Assembly: GCA_011037195.1 (NCBI GenBank)
Contig: JAAEAF010004339.1
Coordinates: 1 to 64,000 of the forward strand
Source: Triatoma infestans
Taxonomy: Eukaryota; Arthropoda; Insecta; Hemiptera; Reduviidae
Reading direction: 5' to 3'
Length of the DNA: 64,000 bases
Below are positions 31,994 to 42,139 of the stretch, piece after piece; position 1 is the first letter of the stretch; each line of letters starts with the position of its first letter. A program made the position numbers and the translations under genes. The notes under the pieces are model-generated. The model ran no database searches, was not told where the DNA came from, and was given only the letters and a program-made list of their open reading frames with translations.

Positions 31994-32175
31994 TTTCCTT
32001 GATAGCTTCATGTTATGCCATTCACCGGTTTCGGACGTTTGCCTAACATCAAATGATGCTTTCCAGCTCTGTGGACCCTAACTGCAATAACTACCCAGCC
32101 AATAAGGCTAGGTATCTGTTGATGAGCGAACGTCTGAAACCGGTGAATGGCCATAAAATGAAGCTATCACGGAAA
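31994..32175. mobile_element. Short palindromic element (MITE-like)
   Basis: Inverted arms of about 57 bp at 31994-32051 and 32119-32175 share GATAGCTTCATxTTATG and CCATTCACCGGTTTC. The central ~65 bp is unpaired. No coding capacity. The GAAACCGGT ... AAAATRAAGCT motif of the right arm recurs at about 42096-42130. No target duplication could be settled. Confidence 0.7.
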
Positions 32176-32598
32176 ATATCCGTGACAGATAAAAATTTCC
32201 AAAAATGAACGATTCACCAAAAACAGTTACACTAGCAAACTATCTTTAGCCACATCGCTCCGCAAACGATCGACATCAGCCAACAAAGCTACACCATTAT
32301 CACTCTCATCACTCTTCGCCCTGTCACTCTACCCTACTACACATACTCACCTCTCTTTACTCAACAAATCGATAAAATATAAAACTGTATTTTGTGTAGG
32401 AGTGAGTTTTTTTTTGTTTCATTACATTTGTTTCTTCAGTTCACCATCATCAATATTAAATCCTGCTAAACATTACAATAGCTATAATTTAGTGAAATGT
32501 GTAAACCTAAAATATCAATGTCGAATACAAAAATAATAATTAAAAACATGTCATATTTATAATAATGAAATTCTGAATATTTAAATTAAATATTATAT
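32176..32598. other. Spacer, no gene seen
   Basis: AT-rich DNA leading up to the gypsy insertion. The last four bases (atat, 32595-32598) are the presumed target duplication. Confidence 0.6.
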
Positions 32599-32761
32599 TG
32601 TAACAACAGTTCTCCGCCCGGCCACCAGGTTTGCACCAAGTGGACCTTTCACTAGGGAGCACACCCCCACTACACTAGGACTCTCCTACTCCACTACAGA
32701 GGGGAGAACTTTCACCGGCTAGACCCGCCTACTGGACACCATCCCTACCACCTCAGAATAG

Positions 32762-32769
32762 TATATAAG
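32762..32769 (+). promoter_or_regulatory. LTR TATA box
   Basis: TATATAAG about 160 bp into the 5' LTR; the same box is at 38160-38167 in the 3' LTR. It is the likely promoter of the genomic RNA. Confidence 0.75.
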
Positions 32770-32882
32770 GGGCCATCCACGACCAGAATAATCGGAGAGA
32801 GAGAAGTACTCGGCGATTAGAAACTCTTCTAATAGTTTTGGCGCTAGCTAGGCAGGCCCTTAACTAACTTCTCAGAGCATCT

Positions 32883-33056
32883 GCGCTAGGCAAGAGAGCC
32901 AGGCCGTTTACTCATCCAGCGATCACCGTTTCAAGACATCTGCGCTAGGCAGGAGAGCCAGGCCGTTTGTTCGTACAACGATCACCGATAAGTAGTGTGC
33001 GCTAGGCAAGAGGGCAAGGCCACTCTACTCGACGAGCGACGATTGACAATCTGTGT
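32883..33056 (+). repeat. Three tandem ~58 bp repeats in the LTR
   Basis: Units start with GCGCTAGGCA at 32883, 32942 and 32999; a degenerate partial copy (gcgctagctaggcaggccc) lies at 32841. Each holds AGAGCCAGGCCRTTT-like and CGATCACCG-like blocks, except the eroded third. The array recurs in the 3' LTR at 38281, 38340 and 38397. Confidence 0.85.
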
Positions 33057-33236
33057 CACTCCCTGAGCGAACAGATTGGTCAAAGCAACCATTTACTGTA
33101 TATGCTTTTCAGAATATATGTAACATTTTACTAAGTGTGCTTTGACATTTACTGGGTGTATTTTATTTGCAGAATCACGAATCCTAATTCCCCACACCCC
33201 CGGGATATTTATTTCTGGGAGTGTGTTATAAAAGAA

Positions 33237-33767
33237 ATGGCGCCCAAACGTGCAGCACGAGCTCTAGAACGACCATCGACGGAGCGACAGCCCAGCCCCG
33301 AATTAGGAGACATAAGCATGCAGCTCACCCCAGAGATGTTGCAGCAGCTGATACGAGGCATCAATCAAGACAGGCAGACCCAGCAGTCTGGCCTAATGAT
33401 TGGGTGTACCGCACGCTACGGAGGAAAACCAGGAGAGGACCTGGATGTCTTCATCTCCGCAGCAGAGACGTACAAGGAAGCAGCCCGAGTGAGTGACAAC
33501 CACGCATTAGCCGCACTGCCCATGCTACTCACAGACGTTGCAGGAACTTGGTGGCTCGGAGAGAAGGAAACCACCACAACATGGCCTGACGCCATACAGC
33601 AGCTGAGGCGAACTTTTGGACCTAGGAAGTCCAACGATCAGCTGTACCGAGAGTTTTTCAACACGCCGCAGGACAACAAGACCAGCACGGACCAGTTTGT
33701 CTGCAGCAAGCGAGCAATACTTGCTCAAATCACCCGGCTCTGGACATCCATGTTCAGCTGGACATGA
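33237..33767 (+). pseudogene. gag: Gag, N-terminal and capsid part, frameshifted
   Basis: Start chosen at ATG 33237 (MAPKRAARAL); the frame is open from a GTG 34 codons upstream, but that lies inside the LTR. The protein shows a short basic N-terminus and then a retrotransposon capsid region, 'AGTWWLGEKETTTTWPDAIQ' followed by 'LRRTFGPRKSNDQLYREFF' (PF03732-like). After 'SKRAILAQ' (about 33728) the reading frame changes and a stop follows at 33767. The continuing capsid, in the -1 frame, leads straight into the next open frame. The break lies inside the capsid, well before the usual gag-pol recoding point, so it looks like a one-base loss rather than programmed frameshifting. Confidence 0.9.
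33238..33247 (+). promoter_or_regulatory. Primer-binding site (tRNA-Lys type)
   Basis: TGGCGCCCAA matches the start of the lysine-tRNA primer-binding site used by several insect gypsy elements; similarity continues loosely with one extra A (ACGTG). It overlaps the gag start codon, so the first Gag residues (M-A-P-K) are encoded by it. Confidence 0.65.
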
Positions 33768-36700
33768 CCTATGCGGTACTCCATCCCAGGTTAAGGACCC
33801 GCATCAGGAGGGAAACTGTCGATACCTTCTGGGCACTCGTGCAAGAGGCCAGACGTATCGAGCAGTATGAGGACCCAGCACCAGCAGCAAAGAAGCCAAA
33901 CGAGAGGACAGGTGGCACTACCAGGTGTGACTACTGTGGCATCAGAGGCCACTATCAGAAGGACTGCAGGAAGGCAAAGGCAGCCCACCCGCACAAGCAG
34001 CAGCCTACAGCACAGGCGGCCTACAGTTGTTTTGGTTGCAACAGACCGGGAGTATACAGGAGGAACTGCCCGGACTGCAACCAAACGAAGACGCAGCAAG
34101 AAAGAACAGGCTCTTTCTGTGCTGCCCACATACAGATCCGCACCCGGCAGAGGCCAGCACTCAGCTTTGCCGTGTGGAACCTAGAGGGCACTGGCTTTGT
34201 AGACACAGGAGCCAAGACCAGTATAGGCAGCCACCAGCTGCAGACCCTGCTAGAAGAACGAGGACATCCCCTCACCCTAACAACTGCTACAGTGACGCTA
34301 GCAGACGGAGAAGAAACAACGCAGCAGGTTGCACAGACGCAACTGCCAGTCAAACTGAAGGGAAGGACAATCCCGACCAGTTTCACATTCTTCCCGGGAG
34401 CCCGGAACACCCAGACGTTGCTCGGAATAGACGTCATTGAGGACGCTGGACTTATATTGGATTTTGGAGAACACAGGTGGAGGTTTCATGACAACCCCAC
34501 ACTCTACCCATTCACCAGAAAGGACAAGCCAGCACCACCACAGTTACAGATGGACACTGTGACTATGACACCGCAGCCAGCACTACTCAGCCCACTGCCG
34601 CTGACTCCAGTAAAAGGAGACACACAAGTTCCTAGGGAAACCCAGAACACGGTTGTGAAGGTACCACAACCCACATCAGGAAGAATACAGATGGACACTG
34701 TGACTATGACACCGCAGCCAGCACTACTCAGCCCACTGCCGCTGACTCCAGTGAAAGGAGACACACGAGTTTATAGAGAAACTCAGACCACGGTTGTGAA
34801 GGTACCACAACCCACATCAGAAAGGATCAGCCCACCGCCGCTGACTCCAGGAGCAGAAGACACACGAGTTTATGGAACAACTCAGGAAGCGATTGTGCAG
34901 ACGCCACGATTCAGGACAACCATGGTCAGCCCGCTACCACCCACACCAACAAGAACGCTAGTAGAGATGGAAGCTACCGAAGAGGCCATACTCGGAGGCT
35001 ATGGACCCTCACCACCGGTACAACAGGACACCACCAGGGGTAGGTGGATAATACACCGTTGCGAGCCCACCGAAAGGACTCACCACACGCCCACCAGGCA
35101 TAGCCATCTAGACTTCCATAGGGTATGGGCGGATGACACCCTATGGCCATCGGAGGAGCAACTACAGCTTTTCACCATAGACGTGGAGCTTAGAAAAGAC
35201 GAAGGCACCCGGCTCACCCGAGCACAACAGGAGCAGGCTAATGAGATACTTGCTGCTCACGAGGACGTGTTTGGAATTCCTACAGAGCCTACGCCACACG
35301 CAGAACACAGGATAGACACCGGAGAGGCATCACCTATAGCAGCACCGCCATACCGGCTATCACCTAGCAGACGTCACATCTTGGAACAGGAGATTTCCCA
35401 GATGCTGGACGGGCGGATCATCGAGCCCTGCGACAGTGAATGGACCTCACCTGTCGTCATGGTGCCCAAGAAGGACAACACGTACAGGCTATGCATTGAC
35501 TACAGGAAGTTGAATGCAGTCACTAAAGCAGATCATTATCCACTGCCACGGATAGATGACATCTTGCACACTGCTAAAGGGACGCAGTATATGAGCACGC
35601 TAGACCTCAGAGCAGGGTACTGGCAGATCAAGGTGAAACTAGAGGATCGAGATAAAACCTGTTTCATCACACCTTTTGGAACCTACCGGTTTAACAGAAT
35701 GCCATTCGGCTTACGCAACGCACCAGCCACCTTTCAGAGACTTATGGACAAGTTTCGAACTGGACTCAGCCACATCACACTGCTAGTCTACCTAGACGAC
35801 CTAATAGTGCTCTCACCAGGCTACGAGGAGCATCTATCAGACCTACAAGAGGTATTTCAGCATCTAGAGAAGTACAAGCTGAAGGCCAACCGGCCCAAAT
35901 GCCACTTCTGCTGCGAACGAATCAAGTACCTAGGCCACGTGATTACGCCTAGAGGATTCACCCCCGATCCAGAGAAGATCGAAGCTATACTCAAGAGACC
36001 CGCACCGAGGAACGTAAAGGAACTTAAGAGTTTCCTTCAGACCTGCTCGTGGTACCGACGATTCATCCCAGACTTTGCCAAGATCGCTCGACCGATGACC
36101 TTGCTCACCAGGAAAGCCGCCACATGGACATGGACCACCGACCAAGCAGATGGATTTGACCAGCTAAAGAAACTACTGACGTCAGCACCCATCCTCCAGC
36201 CTGCCGATGAGACTCGCCCCTTCACTATCAAAACCGACGCTAGTGCTTATGCTATTGGAGCAGTCTTAGTCCAGGGGGAGAAAGAAGAAGAACATCCCGT
36301 GGAGTACGCCAGCCGCCTGCTTACAGCGCCTGAGAGAAACTACACGACGACCGAACGAGAAGCACTCGCCTTAGTATGGGCAGTCTTCAAGTTCAGAGGA
36401 TATATCGAGGCCAGCCCCACGTTGATAGTCACAGACCACCAACCACTACAGTGGCTGATGACCCTGAAATCACCTACAGGCCGACTCGCCCGTTGGGCCC
36501 TGCAATTACAACCCTACGTATTTCAGATCAAATACACACCCGGAAGGAGCAACGCAGTGGCCGACACGTTATCAAGGCCCCCTGAAGAAGAGAATTACGC
36601 AGTCTGTACCCTCACTATAGACATGCCGAGGAGAAGCGCTACGGAGATCCGGGAAGAACAGTCCAAGGATCCCGAGCTGAAGAAAATACTAGACGCCTTC

Positions 36701-36832
36701 ACCGATCCAGAGCAAGATGGTGAAGCAGCTAGATGGTCCGCCAGAGGTTATCTAATATCGAATGGTTGCCTTTACAGATACGCCACCGACGAGGAGGTGG
36801 ACAACGCACTGTTCCAGTACACGAACGAGTAG
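33722..36832 (+). pseudogene. pol: Gag C-terminus, protease, reverse transcriptase and RNase H
   Basis: One continuous 1,000-codon frame; numbering is from the Met at 33764. In order: end of capsid; zinc knuckle CDYCGIRGHYQKDC (canonical) and a second, CFGCNRPGVYRRNC, in which Val replaces the zinc-binding His; aspartic protease with the D-T-G active site at residue 147 (34202-34210); a Pro/Thr-rich linker with a 141 bp tandem repeat; RT (about 525-705) with 'LCIDYRKLNAVTK', 'TLDLRAGYWQI' and catalytic YLDD at residue 676 (35789-35800); RNase H with 'TIKTDASAYAIGAVL' (Asp 825), 'TTTEREALALVWA' and 'VTDHQPLQWL'. Gag and Pol share one frame, with no separate pol start. The frame ends at a stop after a second one-base shift near 36808. 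Confidence 0.95.
34547..34828 (+). repeat. 141 bp tandem repeat in the protease-RT linker
   Basis: Two nearly identical 47-codon units start with CAGATGGACACTGTGACTAT at 34547 and 34688. A partial third begins at about 34829 (agcccaccgccgctgactcc). It encodes 'MDTVTMTPQPALLSPLPLTP'-type Pro/Thr-rich sequence, unlikely to be catalytic. Confidence 0.92.
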
Positions 36833-37950
36833 CTATACTAAAGGAGTACCACGATGCGCCCACAGCAGGACATAACGGTATTCACAAGACCTACCAGAGG
36901 ATAATTCAGCATTATTACTGGCCAGGAATGCGACACAGCATTGAAGAGTATATACGAGCTTGCACGACATGCCAGAGGTACAAGGCATCCAACTTGAAGC
37001 CCGCAGGACTACTCAGGACCCCACCAATGAACCAGCGATTCGAAGTCATCGCCGTAGACTTATTCGGTCCCTTACCCGAATCAGTCGAAAGGTACAAGTG
37101 GATATTAGTCATCGAGGACACAGCATCCCGATGGATAGAGCTTTTTCCCTTACAAGAAGCTACGGCACAGCGCTGCGGAGAACTACTACTAAACGAGTTC
37201 TTCTTACGATACGGAATACCAAGGAAGATGATCAGCGACAATGGAACGCAGTTCATCAGTCACGTGATGCAGTACATCACCTTCTGTTTAGGCATTACAC
37301 AAGCCTTTACACCAGTCTACCACCCGGCAGCGAACCCCGTGGAGAGACGAAACCGAGAACTGAAGACGCAGTTAGCTATCCTCGTAGGAGAAGACCACAG
37401 CGATTGGCCAAGGAGACTGCCCGCTATCAGATTCGCTCTCAACACCGCTGAATGCCAGGCTACCAAGATGACGCCTGCATACTTAACGTTTGGAAGAGAA
37501 TTACGGACCCCCGCAGAGATCCAACATGACTTAAGAGAAGTCATCTCTTCAGAGAATTTCATCGCCGAAATCACGCCAGCCCTCTCGCGCATGGCAGACA
37601 CCTACTATAGAGCCCGAGACAACCATGAAACGGCTCAGGACCGGCAGAAGAAATACGCAGACCAACGAGCACGTCCCGGACCCCAGTACGCGCCCGGAGA
37701 CCGCGTGTGGATCACTACCCACACACAGAGCAGTAAGACGAAAGGACGAACAGCCAAGTTCGCTCCACGAAGGGACGGACCCTACGTCATTCTACACGCA
37801 CAGGGACCCGTCAGCTATGAAGTAGCAGCCGAAGACAACCCGACGATACCACTGGGCAAATACCACGTGTCAAGCCTGACGCCCTGCACCGCAGACGCCC
37901 AGGAGAAGCCAATCCGAAGGTTAAGGAAGAGAGGCCGACCACGCCATTGA
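36808..37950 (+). pseudogene. pol: Integrase with GPY/F motif
   Basis: Follows RNase H in the -1 frame, displaced by a one-base lesion near 36808. Zinc-binding N-terminus: 'HDAPTAGHNG' (His pair) and 'CTTCQRYK' (Cys pair, 36961). Catalytic core: 'IAVDLFGPL' (Asp at 37057), 'ISDNGTQFI' (Asp at 37237) and 'NPVERRNRE' (Glu at 37342), giving the D-D-~35-E spacing. The C-terminal 'RRDGPYVI' is the GPY/F motif of many gypsy integrases. It ends in TGA at 37948-37950, 46 bp before the LTR, leaving no room for env. It joins the cDNA ends to chromosomal DNA. The first in-frame ATG (36733) lies upstream of the true entry and should not be taken as a start. Confidence 0.95.
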
Positions 37951-37985
37951 TGTGAGCTCAGCCATTGCAAGCAACACCTGAGCTC

Positions 37986-37996
37986 AAGGGGGAGGA
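37986..37996 (+). promoter_or_regulatory. Polypurine tract
   Basis: AAGGGGGAGGA immediately precedes the 3' LTR start (TGTAAC at 37997) and would prime plus-strand DNA. Confidence 0.85.
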
Positions 37997-38628
37997 TGTA
38001 ACAACAGTTCTCCGCCCGGCCACCAGGTTTGCACCAAGTGGACCTTTCACTAGGGAGCACACCCCCACTACACTAGGACTCTCCTACTCCACTACAGAGG
38101 GGAGAACTTTCACCGGCTAGACCCGCCTACTGGACACCATCCCTACCACCTCAGAATCGTATATAAGGGGCCATCCACGACCAGAATAATCAGAGGGAGA
38201 GAAGTACTCAGCGATTAGAAACTCTTCTAATAGTTTTGGCGCTAGCTAGGCAGGCCCTTAACTAACTTCTCAGAGCATCTGCGCTAGGCAAGAGAGCCAG
38301 GCCGTTTACTCATCCAGCGATCCCCGTTTCAAGACATCTGCGCTAGGCAGGAGAGCCAGGCCGTTTGTTCGTACAACAATCACCGATAAGTAGTGTGCGC
38401 TAGGCAAGAGGGCCAGGCCACTCTACTCGACGAGCGACGATTGACAATCTGTGTCACTCCCTGAGCGAACAGATTGGTCATAGCAACCATTTACTGTATA
38501 TGCTTTTCAGAATATATGTAACATTTTACTAAGTGTGCTTTGACATTTACTGGGTGTATTTTATTTTGCAGAATCACGAATCCTAGTTCCCCACACCCCC
38601 GGGATATTTATTCTGGGAGTGTGTTATA
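37997..38628 (+). repeat. 3' LTR of the gypsy element
   Basis: 632 bp, matching the 5' LTR apart from about nine substitutions and two compensating single-base length changes near its end. It is followed by the ATAT duplication. Confidence 0.95.
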
Positions 38629-38632
38629 ATAT

Positions 38633-38989
38633 TGACTGAACTATATCAAAATAATATTAATTAAAATAAAAGCAAAAACAAAAGTAGACTATTAATTTAA
38701 AATTAATAATATGTATATAAAAATAGAGGGTATTATACTGAGGGATCGGGGGAGATAGAGAAAGCTGATAACTATCTGCGGAAGGAGATAAAGCCTGAAA
38801 GAGGAGCAGATCTACCCTCTAGTTTAATCTGATTGAATTTGCCTATTTATGTTTGGTGGGAGGTCCTACTGTATACACAATATGGGGTGTTATAACACTA
38901 CAATATGAAGATGAAAACCAGTGGATAGGGTCTCACACCACAGGAAACTTTAACTGCATGTTTAGTTTTATTCAGTGCTATATCAACGG
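38633..38989. other. Spacer, no gene seen
   Basis: AT-rich DNA downstream of the gypsy insertion; nothing recognised. Confidence 0.55.
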
Positions 38990-39270
38990 CAGAATATAAT
39001 CTTGGAAAATTACTAGTTATTTGAAGAAAACATTACAAAACAGCTGCCCCAAAATTAAATGAATTTTGCCGGAGAAATATTTCAAATAAATGCTACTCCC
39101 CTTATGTGTGGTCGATATACAAAGTTTAGAGAAAATTGAACCGTTTCGAGAAAATCGCAAATAAAAAGCTTTGACAGATAACTTCTTGTCCGTGAGACCC
39201 AAACGAAATGTCAAATATGAACTTTCTCCGATTTTCCGTTTTTGAGCTATGCTGAGCTCAATTGTGTATT
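38990..39270 (-). repeat. Family A fragment, 5' half
   Basis: Reversed blocks ttttgccggagaaatatttc (39063), gaaccgtttcgagaaaatcg (39136), aaatgtcaaatatgaacttt (39205) and tttttgagctatgctgagc (39238), the last being the block next to the GT core. Confidence 0.65.
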
Positions 39271-39550
39271 CTGATATTTTAAATAATATTTTATTCTGGA
39301 ATGATGAATGTCAATTTAGGAATGACTGTAATTTAGATAATGGAATAGTGGTATTTCCGAATATGGGGAGATGAAAATCTAGATATTACATATCGCGGAC
39401 ACGGTATACAATAATTTTGATAAATGTGTGGTGCGGCCTAAAAGGGTATCAATTTGTAAGTCTGTATTATTGTTACAATCTTACAAATTATTATCTTCAT
39501 TTCTTAAGAGAAGTTCTCCACGAATCTGCTTGAAAATGTCCTTTTAGCAA
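39271..39550. other. Spacer, no gene seen
   Basis: AT-rich, nothing recognised. Confidence 0.5.
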
Positions 39551-39554
39551 GCCG

Positions 39555-39705
39555 GCAAATCATGTACTTTCAGTAAGATGAAATTCCAGCTTATCATGCA
39601 AGAACAATAAGGCGTTATCTATATTGCACCTAGCTGGGTAAATGGATTGGCACAGTCCTATTCAGTGCCCCGCTAGCTCCCCACAAATCTGACCCCACTT
39701 CTGGA
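39555..39705 (+). pseudogene. IS630/Tc1-type transposase fragment
   Basis: The plus strand gives 'YFQ-DEIPAYHARTIRRYL' and then 'GKWIGTVLFSAPLAPHKSDP'. This follows the conserved 'FQQDGAPAHxxxxVRxYLD ... RWIGRxGPxxWPxRSPDLTP' stretch of DUF4817-associated Tc-like transposases, which contains the second catalytic Asp. It carries a stop (TAA for the second Gln) and several changes. It is the same broad class as the transposon at 20971-28310. Confidence 0.65.
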
Positions 39706-40334
39706 GTATAAAGTTTTTGGCAACTTAAGTAAGTTTAAAGTATTTTGCACCATTGTAAAAGAATTTTAAGAAAGAAATCCGTCCTGATTCTGTTATGGGA
39801 TGCAATCAATGAAAACTGGACAAAAAGGTTGTGTCTGTTGGCAATCGTAGTTGTTTAATAATGGTGCCCATTTTGAACAACTAAAATGAGTATGTTTTTG
39901 CCTTATTTGACTATAAACTGAAAAACAATGTGGAATTATAGCACCCTCCTTCTGGTTGCTATAAGAGTCTTGTTTGTTTGGCCGAAAGAGAAGGAGAGAG
40001 TGTGAACAATAAAGACCAGCCACCAGATCGCTATATTATTTATTGTGTAACAAACAATACGAAAAACTAACAGTAATTTGCTCCAGTATCATTTGTCATT
40101 AGAAGCAATTTAATTAAACTTGTCGTGCCTAGTCACTTTGTAGATAAAAGCTCAATTTGGTGCGTTATGCTAATTTTCGGCCAGTTGTTAATTAGTTAAC
40201 ATGATAAGCTGTTTATTCGTCCCACAAATACGTAATTGATTCTAATTGCTATTAAATTAAATAGTTAAAACACTTACTTGCTATTAAATATATTATTTGT
40301 GAACGTACGTTATTTATCCCCCACTACCAAATCC
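39706..40334. other. Spacer, no gene seen
   Basis: AT-rich. A 76-codon minus-strand frame at 39793-40023 has no recognisable motif. Confidence 0.5.
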
Positions 40335-40875
40335 CCACTAGTAGCGTTTTGAATTTTCACGAAAACAAATGCTTTGTGGTCTCCTGTGAAAGAAAAACAG
40401 CGAATGTCTGTTTGTGTGTCTCAAACACGAAAATCGCAACACGCTCAAACTTGATATTTAATGCTCGTACAGCGCATCTGAAAGTCAAAAGCAAGAGCAA
40501 GTTTAGTCAAAATCTATCAACTGGAAATGGCTCGTCTTTATTGAAGTTTTTTGTCTCAGTTTTTCGCCATTTTCTCTAAAATGGCTCCAACGATTTTTTT
40601 TTAAACTTGATAAAGTGTGCAGATACATGCCTGCCACATTTATTTATTTTATTTTTCCGAAAAAATTGATTTTGAGAGCAATGTCTGAAGAGAATTTATA
40701 AATCGCATTTCAAATGTTTTGTTTAGATTTATTGATTGCTCTCTTTTAATCTACAATTTAACTCTTTCATTTATTCTATATATATATTCAATAAATGAAA
40801 ATTTGTCTATTTAATAAATTCTTAATTTTCAGCAAGAGAAAGTCGTGTGAGTGTTTCTCATCAGATTTTTCTTGT
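40335..40875 (+). repeat. Family A repeat copy, core to 3' end
   Basis: tgtctgtttgtgtgtctcaaac (core, about 40405), caactggaaatggctcgtct (40509) and one module lead to the terminal arm and stem-loop agcaagagaaagtcgtgtga ... gtgtttctcatc (40832-40865). Confidence 0.8.
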
Positions 40876-41274
40876 TGTTTTTTCTCCAACGCTAGATGAC
40901 CAGAGTAATTCCTCGCTAATGCCAAGCTATTTTCTAAATATAATTCTTCTCTTTGCTATCAGTCTAGGTTCAAAGTTTTAGAGTTGATTTTAAAGTTAAT
41001 GTTTAAAAACATTTTGGTAGGTAATACCGATAATTAATTATTTTACCTTGAAGTTAGATGATCCACTTTGTGGGCAAACAAATCAAGCAAAACCTCTCCA
41101 ATTACTACATTAACTAATTTCATCATTTAGTTCTAAAACATAAATATTTTTGGGGAGAAATATGATTCACATTATATTATATATTATAAGAAATTTGAGA
41201 ACATATTATCTAAATTGCTTGACCTTAAAGTGACATTTGTTGAACCTCTAACCCATTAAATGAATAAGTAAAAA
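40876..41274. other. Spacer, no gene seen
   Basis: AT-rich, nothing recognised. Confidence 0.55.
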
Positions 41275-41762
41275 TATTCTAATGTGAAACACTCACATGA
41301 CCTTCTGTTACACTATGTAATACAATTAATTCAATAAATTTGTTTTAAAACTGCAACGTTACAATGTTTAGCTGGGCTGGCCGTAAAAATGGTGGTAGAG
41401 ATTTGGCTTGTTTACCTGAACGGCCTTATGTGGAGCGCTCTATATCGAAACCAACAAAGCTTGTGAAAATTTTAAATTTAAAGTAACTGGCAGACCTCCA
41501 AAATATCCCTTTAAAATATTTTTTTTTGTTCAGAAAAATACTTGATTAAAGTTATACGTTTATATCTATGCAGCAAGATTCCAACTTTAAAGAAAATATC
41601 GTTGGCGCCGTTTTCCACAAGAACAGAAAGAAAAATTCCAGCACACACTTACAGTTAATGAATTTTGCCCGAAATGGCTGATGGTAATACTTAAACGGAA
41701 TATCAAGTTTGAGGTTCCAGGGATATTAGTTTTTGAGATATTCTGTTAACACATACACGTTA

Positions 41763-41815
<53 letters not shown>

Positions 41816-41945
41816 ATGCAGATACGGACCATTCCCTAAAAACATTTTTTTCATATTCAAGGGACCCCAAAACATGTATTTCCAATGAAAACTCAATTTC
41901 GAAAGTCTGACACGATTGCTGTACTTCTAGTAAGAGGAAGTAAAA
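41275..41945 (-). repeat. Family A repeat copy, both ends present
   Basis: 3' end aatgtgaaacactcacatga at 41280-41300; 5' end ctgacacgattgctgtactt ... agtaagaggaagta at about 41908-41941. The core is a long CA/AT microsatellite (41766-41815), showing how the family seeds microsatellites. The ggagcgctct / aaccaacaaagcttgtg block is at 41432-41466. Confidence 0.85.
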
Positions 41946-42139
41946 AAACAAAAGAGTTTTGCTTCCGTATGGAACTATTTCGAACACTAGTGCTCATCTG
42001 GAGTACGGAAATATGCTTGATGATAAATCTGTAAGAAGTAGAATCAGTAGACACACCTTACATGTCAAAACAACCCACTGGTAGGCTTGCGCTTGAAACC
42101 GGTCGATGATCACAAAATAAAGCTCGATATTATGCGAAA
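41946..42139. other. Segment with CCGGT motif shared with the palindromic element
   Basis: cttgaaaccggtcgatgatc and aaaataaagct (42092-42124) resemble the right arm of the element at 31994-32175. No matching left arm was seen, so this may be a half copy. Confidence 0.4.

Larger units (their letters stand above)
32599..33230 (+). repeat. 5' LTR of the gypsy element
   Basis: 632 bp, starting TGTAAC and ending GTTATA, an imperfect TG...CA type inverted end. It contains a TATA box and three tandem ~58 bp repeats. It ends 7 bp before the primer-binding site. Confidence 0.95.
32599..38628 (+). mobile_element. Ty3/gypsy LTR retrotransposon, nearly intact
   Basis: A 6.03 kb element with 632 bp LTRs flanked by ATAT on both sides (32595-32598, 38629-38632). 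Order: LTR, primer-binding site, gag, protease, RT, RNase H, integrase with GPY/F motif, polypurine tract, LTR. There is no env, so it is a retrotransposon and not an errantivirus. Its GC content and codon use stand far above the AT-rich surroundings. The LTRs differ at about nine bases and two single-base indels (roughly 1.5%), indicating recent insertion. Two one-base frameshifts (about 33729 and 36808) break the coding frame; no internal stop otherwise occurs. Confidence 0.96.

Noticed and set aside
33135..33236. Gag extended to the upstream GTG
   Set aside because: The extra 34 codons lie in the LTR; the ATG at 33237 follows it and begins a plausible Gag.
37951..37996. env gene downstream of integrase
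   Set aside because: Only 46 bp separate the integrase stop from the 3' LTR.
33616..38060. Numerous antisense and alternate-frame open frames over the gypsy element
   Set aside because: They are shadows of the GC-rich gag-pol coding sequence without motifs of their own.
42092..42124. A second full palindromic MITE
   Set aside because: Only one arm-like motif could be found; no convincing inverted partner.
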